From Hemerocallis citrina (Eukaryota; Streptophyta; Magnoliopsida; Asparagales; Asphodelaceae): 64,000 nt of DNA. Each line of letters starts with the position of its first letter. Position 1 is the first letter of the stretch. The notes below the pieces were generated by a model, which did no database searches, was not told where the DNA came from, and saw nothing but the letters and a program-made list of their open reading frames with translations. The translations under genes and the position numbers were made by a program. The stretch covers positions 1,978,001 through 2,042,000 of the forward strand of contig JACEHZ010000372.1 in assembly GCA_017893485.1 (NCBI GenBank), given 5' to 3'. Below are positions 10,485 through 21,479 of this stretch, piece after piece.

Positions 10485-11495
10485 ATGGCTGGACGAAGAG
10501 CAAGAAACGGTAAAGGTCTGGACTTGGAAACGGAACTCGTGAGGGTCTATCAGACACTTAATGCCGTTGCCATGAATCAGAACCAAGGAAGGGTGCCTGT
10601 GAATCCAGTACCCGAAACAATCAAACTCATGGAATCATTTAAACGGATGAAACCACCGGTATTTGAGGGGAAGTTAGACCCTGATGCGGCTGACAATTGG
10701 ATCAGGCAGATCGAGACTCTCTTCGAAGTTTTGGAGACCCCGGAGGGCAGTAAGGTGAAGTTGGTGGCACTGTAGTTCGAGAAGGATGCGGCTATATGGT
10801 GGCAGTCGATGAAGCGGACAATAGGAGGTATTGTTCTTGGCTGGAAGGAATTCTTGGAAGAATTCCGCAGTCATTATTTTCCCTCAGATGTCCAGGAGAA
10901 GAAGGCCATGGAGTTTTTATCATTGCAGCAGGGAAGCATGTCGGTTAGGGAGTATAAGACAAGATTCACTCAGCTCTCAAGGTATGCTCCCGAATTGGTG
11001 ATGGATGAGGCGAAGAAGGCTCGTAAGTTCGAGCATGGGTTGAGGCCGAGCTTGAGGTCCAGGATGATACCCCTCGGTATAAGGAGGTTTGACAAGCTAG
11101 TCAAACGAGCGACAGCCACAGAGGCAGACATGGAGTAGTTCCACGCTGTTCAGAATGGAAGGAACAACTAGAACATGGGGAAGAGGCCCGCAGTTGCTGG
11201 GAATGTCAAGGGATAGCCGTCAGCCCAGAGGTTCAAACCAACGGGAGCGAATGCTGTCAACATAGATGGAAGACCCGGAAATGCATGGGTGAGACCTCCT
11301 GTGGTGACTTGTTACAATTGTGGGGAGGCAGGTCACTACCGATCACAGTGCCCGAAGTTGCAGGATGTCGTCCAAAGGGGACCAACTCAGCAGGCCGAAA
11401 AGAGACCGTACCAGCAAGGGCGAGTATTTGCCTTGACTGAAGCTGATGCCGATGAGGTAGATCATGTCATCACTGGTACGAGGGCGGACTTTTAA
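10485..11495 (+). pseudogene. gag: Tekay Gag with CCHC zinc knuckle, four in-frame TAG stops
   Basis: The ATG at 10485 (MAGRRARNGKG) starts the frame. A retrotransposon Gag region follows (about residues 45-220, including the WW-containing segment after the first stop), then the nucleocapsid knuckle CYNCGEAGHYRSQC around 11310-11350. Gag forms the virus-like particle and the knuckle binds RNA. TAG stops interrupt the frame at 10773, 11136, 11169 and 11214, all in one frame with the rest, and TAA closes it at 11493. Each TAG is explained by a single C-to-T change of CAG. No frameshift is needed, so this is a methylation-decayed rather than scrambled gene. Confidence 0.87.
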
Positions 11496-11501
11496 AGGTT
11501 C

Positions 11502-12767
11502 ATGTTGCTTTCTTTTCTTGTTTATTTAGTGAACTGTTACGTAATGAGTGTGTATTATGTAACAGGAGAACTTTATTTGAATGGAATGAAAGCTGTTGTT
11601 TTGTTCGATACTGGATCCTCTCATACTTTTGTGTCACCTAAATTTGCTAAAGTGTTGGGAGTCGAATCGAAAATCTTTCCAGGCAAGGTTTTAACAGTAG
11701 CTACTCCATCAGGGGAGATTCTAACCACTGATCGGTACTATGCTGACTGCGAGATCGTGATTGGAGATCGAATTTTCGGGATCGATCTGATCGAGCTGAA
11801 TGTTTTGGGAGTCGATGTTATCATTGGCATTGATTGGATGTCGGTGTACAGTGCAAACATCGAGTGCAATATCAAGATAGTAACAGTGAAGGCTCCAGGA
11901 GGACCTGAAGTCACTTTCCAAGGAAAGAGGAGATGTTCAGATTTGGTTGCTGCTATTAGCCAGAAGAAGGGGATTCCTACAGGGGTGCAACAGATTCCTG
12001 TGGTTCGGGATTATCCGATTGTGTTCTTGGAAGATTTTCCTGGGTTACCCCCGCATCGTAATGTGGAGTTCAGCATCACTATTCAGCCAGGGAGTGCACC
12101 TATCTCCAAGGCACCGTATAGGATGGCACCTGTGGAACAGGATGAGATCAAACGGCAGATTGAGAAACTGTTGGAGAAAGGCTTTATTCAACCAAGTGCG
12201 TCACCTTGGGGAGCACCGGTGCTTTTGGTAAAGAAGAAGGATGGTTCGATGAGGATGTGCATCGATTACCGAGAGCTGAATAAGGTCACTGTTCAGAATA
12301 AATATCCGATTCCAAGAATTGATGACTTGTTCGATCGTCTACAAGGAGCTGCTTTCTCCAAAATAGATCTTCGAGCAGGATATTATCAAGTTCGAATAAA
12401 AGCTGAAGATGTGCATAAAACTGCGTTCAGAATTCGACACGGGCATTACGAATTCTTAGTTATGCCGTTTGGAGTGACGAATGCACCTACAATCTTCATG
12501 GACATGATGAACAGAGTTCTGAGACCGTTCATTGATTCTTTCGTCGTGGTGTTTATCGACGATATTCTCATATACTCCAAGTCGGAAGAGGAGCACACGG
12601 AGCATCTGGCAACAGTTTTGAGAAAGCTTCAGGAGCATGAGTTGTATACTAAGCTGTCCAAGTGTGATTTCTGCAAATCTGAAGTGGCATTCCTAGGTCA
12701 CATCCTTTCTAAGGAGGGAGTGGCAACTGATCCTCAGAAGATAGAGTCAGAAGTTTTCTTGGATTGA
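11502..12767 (+). pseudogene. pol: Tekay protease and reverse transcriptase (pol, first part)
   Basis: This frame is in phase with gag. The aspartic protease active site DTGSS is at about residue 36. RT follows: the PYRMAPVE entry segment, the [11 protein letters not shown] region, and the catalytic box [10 protein letters not shown] near residue 350, with both metal-binding Asp of the YxDD-type motif present. It would copy the element RNA into cDNA. About 40 bases are missing near 12740, between the end of RT and the GLTGYYRRF segment. This shifts the frame and removes part of the RT-RNase H linker, so the copy cannot make a full polyprotein. Confidence 0.9.
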
Positions 12768-13823
12768 CTGGATATTACAGGAGATTTATCCAGAGCTATG
12801 CTCAGATAGCCGTGCCGCTCACCGGTTTGACCAAGAAGAGTGTGAACTTCAAGTGGACCGAGCAGTGCGAGGCAAGCTTTCAAGAGATGAAAGAGAGGCT
12901 GACTACTACACCCATTTTGGCTTTGCCTAGAGCAGGTGTTGAATATGATGTCTACAGCGATGCTTCACATCGTGGACTTGGTTGTGTTTTAATGCAAGAA
13001 GGAAGGGTGATCGCTTATGGGTCTAGGCAACTACGACCGCATGAGAAGAATTATCCGACTCATGATCTAGAGTTGGCTGTGATTATCTTTGCTTTGAAGC
13101 AATGGAGGCATTATGTGTATGGTGAAAAATTGAACATGTACACAGACCATAAAGCTTGAAGTACATCTATCAGTAGAAGGATCTGAATCTGAGGCATAGG
13201 AGATGGTTGGAGGTACTTGAGGACATTCTTCCGGAGATTAAGTATCACCCTGGGAAGGCTAATGTTGTTGCTAATGCACTTAGCCGCAAGAGCAGTCTGG
13301 CGAGTTTGATTACAACTCAAAGGCAACTGGCAGAGGAGTTGGATCGGGCTGGTATTGAAGTTGTTCTGCAAGACTTGGGATCATCCTTAGCTCAGTTAAG
13401 ATTTCAACCGACGCTGAATGAAAGGATTATTGTGAGTCAGAAGGAACATGCAGAGATTCTGAAGTTGAAGGAGCAAGTTGGTGCTGGCAAGTTGCTCGGA
13501 TTTCAAATCAGGGATGAAGTGCTGTGGTTTGGAGAGAGGCTGTGTGTTCCAGATTAGTTGGACTTGAAAGAGAGTATTCTTCAGGAGGCACATGCTACTC
13601 TTTTATCTGTACATCCTGGGAGTACCAAGATGTATAGGGACATTAAACAACATTTCTGGTGGTCAGGTTTGAAGCGGGATATGGCTGAATTTGTGTCGAG
13701 GTGTGAGATTTGTCAATAAGTCAAAGCCGAGAATCAGAAACCTGGAGGTCTATTACAGCAGTTACCTATTCCGGAATGGAAGTGGGATGACATCAGTATG
13801 GATTTCATCACGGGTTTGCCTAA
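12764..13823 (+). pseudogene. pol: Tekay RNase H and N-terminal integrase (pol, second part)
   Basis: It starts within the tether region ([13 protein letters not shown]), then RNase H with [13 protein letters not shown], an E in the DLELAVIIF segment, and YTDHK. A single-base loss at about 13156 and stops at 13175, 13555 (TAG) and 13718 (TAA) disrupt it. From about 13560 the integrase zinc-binding HHCC domain is readable (HPGSTKMYRDIKQHFWW...CEICQ), then the start of the catalytic core (MDFITGLP). The gene is cut at 13823 by the Athila insertion and resumes at 29759 after the target duplication CCTAA. RNase H removes the RNA template; integrase inserts the cDNA. Confidence 0.88.
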
Positions 13824-13961
13824 TGTTGTGAAATCCAGCTACCTAAATAAATAGATAAACTAGACACAAATTAAAACCTCGCAAGTGTACGAATCGTTTA
13901 TAGAAGCGTAGTGAAGAGCAAGGGTCGATCCCACAGAGATTGTAGAAATTAACTTACTAAC
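13824..13961 (-). repeat. Athila 1 left LTR, outer segment
   Basis: TGTTGTGAAATCCAGC... is the complement of the LTR end (...ACAACA). It is identical to 28206-28343 apart from the insertion at CTAAC. The remainder of this LTR is at 23660-25074. Confidence 0.92.
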
Positions 13962-14757
13962 TGTGGTAGGGTAAAAATGGCTTGGAGGCCCAACCAGGGC
14001 CCAATACAACTCTCACTCAAAAAATGGTAAAAATAGCAATCTGGTTCGGCTTCGAACCACTGAAGGGTCGGCGCCGAACCTCACGTTCACCCCCACAACG
14101 CCGGCCTCCTCGTATCCGACGAGCCTCAGTGGTCCTCGGCCTCCGACCCGTGACAGTCCTACGGGCCTTCCCCCCCCTTTCTGGCGAAGCATGAGGATGA
14201 CCTGGCACAGCCTAGGCCCTCCGATTCTCCCAGAAGCACAGGAGACCCACGATCAGCCATGTCAGCTCCAAATACCGCCCAGGGTTTGCCACATCAGCCC
14301 TATACCACTCCTGGTATTGCCACGTCCGCCCTAAACCCCCTGGGCCTTCTGCCACGTCAGGCCCATGGGCTTTCGGATCCAGACCCGGCCCCCAACCGGA
14401 ATCAAACCTGGTTGGAGTTCTCTATAAATACTAGACCCACACCCACCTTTGGAGGTAATCAATCTTTTGCCACTCAAATATACCTAGTTATTGCTACTCT
14501 CTCACAGAGACTGACTAGATCGTCGGAGGGTCCGCCACCGGGATAAACCCCGGTGTTTCAGGACCGTCTGCAGGTACACAAGACCTCGGATCCGACCCCT
14601 CTGATCCGAGCCCAGACTTCAACATCACTCCGAGCTCATCGTAGGTCCCAGAAGGTCAACCGAAGGTCGGCAGATGAGCAGCATTCTCCATCAATACAAA
14701 TCGAGTCCGAACTCACACCTGGTGCATCCACACGTCTCCCAGAAATAAACCGCATCA
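13962..14757 (+). repeat. 5' LTR of Tat element 1
   Basis: TGTGGTAGGG...AACCGCATCA, with TATAAATA at 14423-14430. Nearly identical to 22860-23654; visible differences include one C in the C-run near 14174, GTCGGAGGGTCCG versus ...TCTG, and CCGGCCCCC versus CCGTCCCCC. Confidence 0.93.
14423..14430 (+). promoter_or_regulatory. TATA box of the Tat 1 LTR (candidate)
   Basis: CTCTATAAATACTAG in an otherwise GC-rich LTR, the standard plant core promoter pattern. Its counterpart in the 3' LTR is at about 23321. Confidence 0.6.
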
Positions 14758-14759
14758 GG

Positions 14760-14778
14760 TTGGCGCCGTCTGTGGGAA
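14760..14778 (+). other. Primer binding site of Tat element 1
   Basis: TTGGCGCCGTCTGTGGGAA directly after the LTR. The Tat element at 42745-53155 has nearly the same site. I recognise it as a common primer site of Tat-type gypsy elements but do not assign the tRNA. Confidence 0.85.
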
Positions 14779-14837
14779 CCCTGCTTCAGAAGCCGATCCG
14801 AACCAGACCATCAAGGGACCTCGATAGCCGAACCCTC

Positions 14838-17018
14838 ATGGCCTCCAAGGGCAAGGGGGCTGCTTCCTCCGTCAACCGACGGGACTCGCCCCCACCAACT
14901 GATAACGCCGGGCCACGCACGTCGAAACACAGGGCTCCCCCTCGGGAGTCCCAAAGGAGCATCGCCCAGCCAGCCCAGCCCGACCTCCGGGGGATAATCC
15001 TCAACCGCAAGATTACCCGCAACAGGGGAAGGGCCGCTTCCAACCCGGCCCCGAACCGTCCAAGACCGCCGCCCGAGGGACGAAGACCCGCGCTCAGCCG
15101 AGTCGGAAGACAACCCTCGGACCGACCAAACCGGGTCGAGGGAGCCCCCGTCACTCACAAGGAGTTCCAAGACTTCCGAAGAGAAATTCTGGGAGCTCTC
15201 CGACGGGCCCCCAGGGAAGAAACCCTCCATTCCCAAACAGGGTCGGACGCCGAAGCCAGCGCATCCCGCCCATCAACAATCCAGCCTGAGGACGATGGCG
15301 TGCTCCTAAGGCGCCTACAAGAAATGGAGGATCGCCTCGATCACATAGGGGACGGCGGCCAAAGAGCGGCTCAGGGGTACAGACCTGTCCGTCCTCCCTT
15401 CTCCGCCCCCATCCTCCAGGCGGAAATACCTAGGAATTTCCGACCCCCTCAATTCGAGACCTACGACGGCGAGGGAGATCCTGCTGATCACATGGAGGGT
15501 TTCAAAACCCTCATGATGATTCACAGCGCCTCGGATCCCCTGCTATGCCGAGCCTTCCCTGCCACCCTTCGGGGTCCTGCTCGTGAGTGGTTCTCAAAGC
15601 TCGCCCCCGGCTCCATTTACTCCTTCGACCAACTCGAGGGCAATTTTCTCGCCCACTTTGTCACTAGCCGGAAGGCCGAAAGGACCAGCGCCTCATTACT
15701 TGGGCTCAGACAGATAGAGGGGGAATCACTCAGAGCGTTCGTTCGGAGATTTACCGCTGAGGCAAGGTCGGTCTCCTCCCTCGACCCGGGCGTCACTTCG
15801 GCGGCATTCCGACACAACGTCCGCCATGGACAGCTGAAGGATTCTCTGGCGAAGAAACCCCCCGTCGACTTTTCCGACCTCCTCAATAGGGTCGAGAAAT
15901 ACATTAGGGCAGAAGAGGCCCTTAACCCCGAAGATGCCAGGGATGCCACCGGGAAGGGAAAGCGGAAGACCGAAGAAGTCGAACCATCAAAGAAAGCTCC
16001 AAGGGACCTGGGGGCCATGAAGAAGGTCCTGCCGGTCCCCCGCTTCGAGAGGTACACTCCCTTGACGCATAACGTATCCGCCATCCTCTTGGAAATCGAA
16101 GACAAGGGCATTGTCCGACTACCTCCCCGATCTAATAACAATAAGAATCGAGATTAGCGCTTCTACTGCTGCTTCCACAGAGATCACGGGCACGAAACCG
16201 ACCAATGCCGAGCCCTGAAAGACGAAATTGAAGAACTCATTTCCAGAGGATACCTCCGAGAGTTTACAAGAGAAGGCCCACGGGATCGGCGAGACGCTAG
16301 GAACCGGAGACCCTCGCCTCCGAACCCTCCCCCAAACCACACCGAGGGTCGGGACCCCGATTCCGAGGGAGCCGCAGATATGCCTTTCATCTTACACTGT
16401 GTCCACGGAGGGCCGATGGGAGGTGAATCGAATACTTCCCGAAAAGCCTTCATCCGAGAGGTGAACGCTGTCCGAGACAACCCCTCGCCCAAACTGCAGT
16501 CGAGGCCGGTCTCCTTCTCAGGGGAGGACCTCGAAGGTGTTCGCTTGCCCCACTACGATGCCCTCGTCATTAGTCTCCACATGGCTAATTGTGAAGTTTG
16601 CAGAATCCTCGTCGACAACGGCAGCTCGGTGAATATTATTTTCCTCGAAGCCTTCGAAAATCTCAAGTTACCCAGAGGCAAACTGAAGCCGGCCGGGTAC
16701 ACCTTGCACGGGTTCTCCGGCGTCCCTGTCGTGATAGAAGGGATTGTTACCCTCGACGTTACCGCCGGATCGACTCCTATCAAAAGGATCGAGTCCATGG
16801 ACTTCATGGTAGTCAACGTCAAGGCGGCTTACAACGCCATACTTGGCCGACCTGGATTGTGCTCCCTCCAAGCGGTGCCTTCGGCCTACCATCTGAAGCT
16901 CAAGTTCTCCACCCTGCAAGGAGTCGGCATCGTCCGAGGCAGCCAAGAAGCAGCGCGATCATGCTACATGACCACCGTCGGGGGAGGGGTGTTCTCCCTC
17001 GACGCCGAACGGACATAG
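14838..17018 (+). pseudogene. gag: Tat 1 Gag-protease, one in-frame stop
   Basis: ATG at 14838 (MASKGKGAASS) is the first sensible start after the primer site. The frame runs to TAG at 17016 with one interruption, TAG at 16155. Residues 1-140 are proline/arginine-rich. The retrotransposon Gag domain follows (about 195-330: PQFETYDGEGDPADHMEGF, AREWFSKLAPGSI). A Cys/His knuckle CFHRDHGHETDQC follows the stop. The aspartic protease with DNGSS is near 16615, followed by ILGRP at about 16846. Gag packages RNA and the protease cleaves the polyprotein. The frame ends without passing into RT. Only one mutation separates it from an open frame, so this parasite kept gag and protease but not pol. Confidence 0.88.
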
Positions 17019-17418
17019 ATTATGGCCTGGCTAAGTGTAAATCTATTTTTGTGTAAACCCTCATGTGTAAAGAGCTGTCTTAGCGGCCCTCCCTATCTTA
17101 TACTAAAGATGCCCCTTTTTGTCCGAATCCAAATGTCTCGGTAGACTCAATCCGAGTCTAGACTAAGGGCTCTTCCTAAGGCCCCACTTCGATCCCTCGC
17201 GGATCGGTGGAGCCAAACCTTACCTTCGACATTGTGCGCTACACTACTAGCCGGAGCGATGAAGGAAAAGGATTCTTTATTCATGCCCCTTTATTTTCGT
17301 TCTGAAAAAATAAAAGGAACAAAGACCGTTACAGGACCACTCCGCTCATCTCAAACCAGAAGAAATCTTATGGGCCCTTCGGGCCCAACAAGGGGCGAAA
17401 AGTACTCCGACCAAGCAA
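17019..17418. other. Spacer where pol would be expected in Tat 1
   Basis: Non-coding, moderately AT-rich. No RT, RNase H or integrase motif on either strand. It separates the sense gag-protease from the antisense genes, whose 3' ends point into it. Confidence 0.7.
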
Positions 17419-17910
17419 CTAGGAGCCCCTCTCCTCGTTCTGATAGTCCTTAGCCTCAGCCGCGGTCGACACTCCAGCCACAGACCTCTGGGCGTCATCC
17501 GGTCGCGTCCGCTGCAACAGCAGCAGCGCAGAGAGAACCCCCTCCGCTTGCCGACCCGCGGAGGAAGAGAACGAGACACCCAACATCGCCTTGTAACGAT
17601 GTATCTCCATCTCCTTCTCCACAAAGACGTCGCAAAGTAACCCCCCAGGAGAGGGCCTCGGCACCAAGGTACTCAACCCGGCCTGTCCAAGGTTCGCACC
17701 GCCGAGCTCCCGATCCCACATCGCCCTCCTCAGCCGACGCGCCTCCTCACTTAAGGCTTCGGACTTATTCCGATAAAAGTTACAAGCCGTATCAGTGTCC
17801 CGAGCCCCCCTTCGGTGACAAACCAGCGCGGCCTCCAGGGCCTTAACTTTACTCCGGAGCCACGCCACATAGATACCACGATAGTCCACCTCGGGGAGGA
17901 GAGCCGCGAC
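17419..17910 (-). CDS. Tat 1 downstream antisense exon, coiled-coil protein
   Basis: On the minus strand a good 3' splice site (TTTTCTTGTAG) at 17911 leads straight into an open frame of about 163 codons to TGA at 17419. The sequence is Ala/Arg/Glu-rich with helix-forming stretches (LRSKVKALEAALVCHRR; SEALSEEARRLRRAMWDREL). No enzyme motif. A matching arrangement (acceptor then coiled-coil frame) exists in the other Tat element at 44446-45162, though the proteins are divergent. It may be a further exon of the antisense gene at 18107-20355 or a second antisense gene. Confidence 0.5.
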   Translation of the reverse strand, partial: VAALLPEVDYRGIYVAWLRSKVKALEAALVCHRRGARDTDTACNFYRNKSEALSEEARRLRRAMWDRELGGANLGQAGLSTLVPRPSPGGLLCDVFVEKEMEIHRYKAMLGVSFSSSAGRQAEGVLSALLLLQRTRPDDAQRSVAGVSTAAEAKDYQNEERGS

Positions 17911-18106
17911 CTACAAGAAAACCAGCCAACTTAACACACATTCGCAAGAAGGTTCGGAAATGTCCGAGGTCAAAACAATTGGCCGGTCAAAAAAATTTTT
18001 TTACTACTATAAATCCCGGTACTTCTTACAAAAAAAATGCGGTGGCCAGTCCGCGGGAGGCAAATACAGTCGAGGGAGAGAAAAAGAAAGATAAAGATCA
18101 TACAAC

Positions 18107-20355
18107 TCATTGTCCCACCTCAGCGTCGACAGACGGATCCACGGGTGCGTCGGCCGGTGGGTCGAGGGCAGGCCCTTCTTCGCTGGGAGTCTTCGACGTC
18201 CCCTCGATCTCCATGTCATACTCAAAATTGGACAGATCGAGGGTCGGGAAGAAGTGCCTCACGTGACTGAGGGCCTTCGCATAACTTTTGTCCTGGGCCT
18301 CGATCACCATCAGCTGACCCGTAGTCAGCACCTCCTTCGCCTCCTTGGTGAACTTCGTCTTCAGGGAGGCCACCTTCTTCTCCCACTCTGCATCCTTGGC
18401 CTTGAGCTGGAGCTCCAGCTGCTGCTCCCTCTTGTGCGAACCCTCGAGCTCGATCCGCATCTCCTTCATCTCCCGCTCGCTCTTTTCCGCCCGAGCTCGC
18501 TCTTGGGCCAGGGATGCCTCGTAGAGGTTCTTGATGTTGGCCCCCTGTATGCAAGCCTACGACCAACGAGCGCAGATAAGGATAAGGCTTCCGTACGAAA
18601 ATCAACAAGGGGGACAGGGTCGACGGACTTACCAGCACAGTGGCCTGCGCCAGGCGTGCGAACGCCACCTCCACGGGCTCTCCCTCCATCGCCTTGCGGT
18701 CGAGAGGGGTCGCCCACTTCTCCACCACCTCCACGGCTTGGGCCTCCTCGGTCAGGCAGTCCCCCATCCGAACCGACCAGTCCGGAGCCCACCGCTGCCG
18801 CAACAACTCCACCACCGGATCCTCTTCCTCGACCTCGACCAAGGGACCTTTCCCCTTGTCAAGAACAGAGGCCCCCGCTAGGCCCTAACCCTTCGAAGCA
18901 GCCGCCCCCTTGCTCATCTCCGAGCGAACCCTCTTGGTCCCCGGCTCGAGCCGGACCTCCGAGATGACTAGGGACGACCCCCTCGGCCTCTTCGCCGCCT
19001 CCTTCTCAGCCTTCTCCTTTCTCATGGCGAGCCTCTTGGCCTTGATCGACGCCTCGTCCATATCTGCGGGAAAAATCATTAAGAGCAATGAGCAAGAAAG
19101 TACAAAAGGACCAAAAGAAAAGAAACAACTACGTACACACAACGGCTGGGCTCAGTCCAACGCTCGCCAGGTTGGCCTCCTTCACCTCCGTCTAGTCAAT
19201 ACTAGGTGACAGGCGGAGGCGCTCGACAAACCCCCATTCTTCGGCCGACAGATCCCTCTGCCTCGGCGTTTGGTAGCTCGGCCGGGAGTGGTTCCATCGA
19301 GTGGGAATGCCCCATGGCTCTTCACTCCGGATCACCAGATATTTTTTCTTCCATTCCTTAATGGAATCCGGGTGGTTGCGAACGACCTTCCCCTTACTCC
19401 GGGGAGAGATATAGTATACACCCTCGGCCGACGAGCTGACCATCAACATCGCGCGGAACACATTCAGCCGCAGGGGTACTTGCTGTTCCTCGCACATCAG
19501 CACAAAGCAGATAATCTGCTTCCAAGAGTTCGGCCCGTACTGCATGGGCGCCAAGGAGGCCCAGTTCAGCACATCCCTAACGAACGGATGGATTGGCAAC
19601 CTCAGGCCGGAGATGAAAGCATCCACTGGGAAGACACAATACCAAGCTGATAGGGGATCGGTGGGGCGCAGAGAAGAGCTCGGCAGCAGCAATTCGTACC
19701 CAGGCCCTATATGATACGCCAGCTGCAGAACCTCCAAGTCCCCGTCCTCCAAAACGGTCGAGATCGCGTCCATCATCACCCTCCTCCGGCTCGGCGAAGA
19801 GGGCTGCACTCCGAAGAGCTCCCGGTCAGAAAGGTCGTCGGGATATTGACGGAAATGCTTCGGCTGTACGGGCGAACCCGTCATCAAATTGCGGAAAACA
19901 GGCGCCTGGCTCGAACCGCCGGTCCTCGACCCCGCCTTCCTCGGGGCCCTCTTCTTCTTCTTGGCTCGCTCCGATGAAGGAGTAGACAATGGCCCCAGGC
20001 CTGTCGGCGTGAGTCGGGAACCTGCACCCTGAACGGTGGATCTCCTCACTATATCACCCTCGCCTCTCTCCTCCTCGGAAGACAACTCCAGTACACGAAT
20101 GCCGTCCGAACTATCTCCGGCTTCCTCCGACTCGCTACTCTCCACCATAAAGGGACGTCGGGAGCATGACGGCCTCACCCTGTGTACCGCCTCCCCCTCA
20201 CCTACTGAGTCCTCCCACGAAACCGAGCCAGAAGGGTCCGTAACGGGCACCAAATCCTCCTCAAGCACGGGCTCTTCCCACGACGTCGATGCGGAGACAG
20301 GCTTTACTTCCCCCCTGGACGTCGATGCCGACGAACCGGACTGAGCCCTATCCAT
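18107..20355 (-). pseudogene. Tat 1 antisense gene (putative gypsy-type transposon protein), three exons
   Basis: Antisense to gag. Exon 1 20355-19137: acidic Ser/Glu-rich N-terminus, basic RAKKKKRAPRK, then the plant domain with LPIHPFVRDVLNWASLAPMQ and YYISPRSKGK, which I recognise as the putative gypsy-type transposon domain (PF04195-like). Exon 2 19063-18633: basic, nuclear-signal-like, then acidic. Exon 3 18544-18107: long coiled coil and acidic tail. Intron 1 starts GTACGT and ends CCCGCAG; intron 2 starts GTAAGT and ends ATACAG. Phases are 1 and 0. In-frame TAGs at 19192 and 18885 look like decayed CAG. Antisense ORFs are known from Tat/Retand-type elements, but their function is unknown. 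A chromatin or nuclear role is only a guess from the basic regions. Confidence 0.7.
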
Positions 20356-21479
20356 CTGTGCCTAAAGCTAAACAAACTTACCTACTAACCTGGGACCGCT
20401 TCGGAAGGACGAGCCTAGTACGGCAAACTGCAAGAACAAGCGATGAAGGGTTGGGAGATTTTTTGAGGAAGAAGGCAGCGAGAAAGAAGTGGGCGAAAGG
20501 GGGAGAGAGGAGAATACTTATAGAGGAGAAGAACGACTCCTCGACTTCCGCAATCACTATTCACTGATTGATGCACAACTGCCGCCTGGAAAATCGCGCC
20601 ACGCCCTCGAAAAGTGTGCTGCTGACGTCATCAGACGCCAGACTGGCAGCCCAACTCAGGGGTCGGTTCAGATGGAATACGCGACGGAGAAAACATTTTT
20701 ACTTAAGGTTTAAGGCGCCGTCATGCGACAGACGCCCCGGGCTCCAGCGCTCGACCGGTTCCCCTCTCACCCCTGAGCAGCCCGGGGCTTACAGCCTCGG
20801 CAGCCGAAACCCCGAATTGTTCAAGCGTGGGACAGAAACCGCCATCGCCTGGAGCCCTATCGAGACAGATTGGCCGACCCCCGATTGAAGGTGGCCCCTC
20901 TATCCTAGGCCCTTCAGCCCCAAGACCGGAATACGGTTGGTGCCTCTCCCGTCCGGATCTCTCCCGGGCCAGACAACCATGTCAGGGTCGTCTGACCCGA
21001 AAAGGGATCCGGACGGCAAAACCACCACCAATCCGAGGCTCCTCTTCCGCCAGTGCAGATTTCGACCGTCACCCCTCTCGCCCTGATCTCCCCTGGATCT
21101 GGCTACCGTATCAAGATCCATCAGATCCAAGAGAAGATCCGGGCTACAGAATAACCACCTCTCCGACACGGCTGGGGTCGAAAATATTAGCAAAAGACAG
21201 GCGTCCACCGAAGCAGACACCTCTGATGGCCAATAGGCCACCCCTGTTCTGATCATACCTGCGGTGGAGGGGAGAGGTATTTATAGCCTCCCCCATGGAC
21301 CAACCATTAGGGCATGGGGAAGGTCAATCAACGGAAAACCATGCGCCATCTGCATTTATTAGGCGGCGCCATTAAATGCCCCTAGGAAAGTGGACCATCG
21401 CACCGATCTCGGAGAGCCATCAAGGCTCCGCAGAAATGACGGAATATCCCCGCTCAATCACTCTAAGGCACCGACCGTT
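20356..21479. other. Presumed promoter side of the antisense gene and 3' non-coding DNA of Tat 1
   Basis: No supported gene. GC-rich, with several open frames that overlap on both strands and look compositional. Since the antisense gene starts at 20355, its promoter should lie here. A TATTTATA string around 21278-21285, an AT-containing box in GC-rich sequence, is one candidate on the minus strand. Confidence 0.4.

Noticed and set aside
14786..15236. Minus-strand frames opposite Tat 1 gag
   Set aside because: GC-rich shadow frames of the true plus-strand gag; no conserved counterpart opposite Tat 2 gag.
17979..18967. Long plus-strand frames at 17979-18967
   Set aside because: They are complements of the antisense gene exons, which have splice sites, coiled-coil logic and a homologue in Tat 2.
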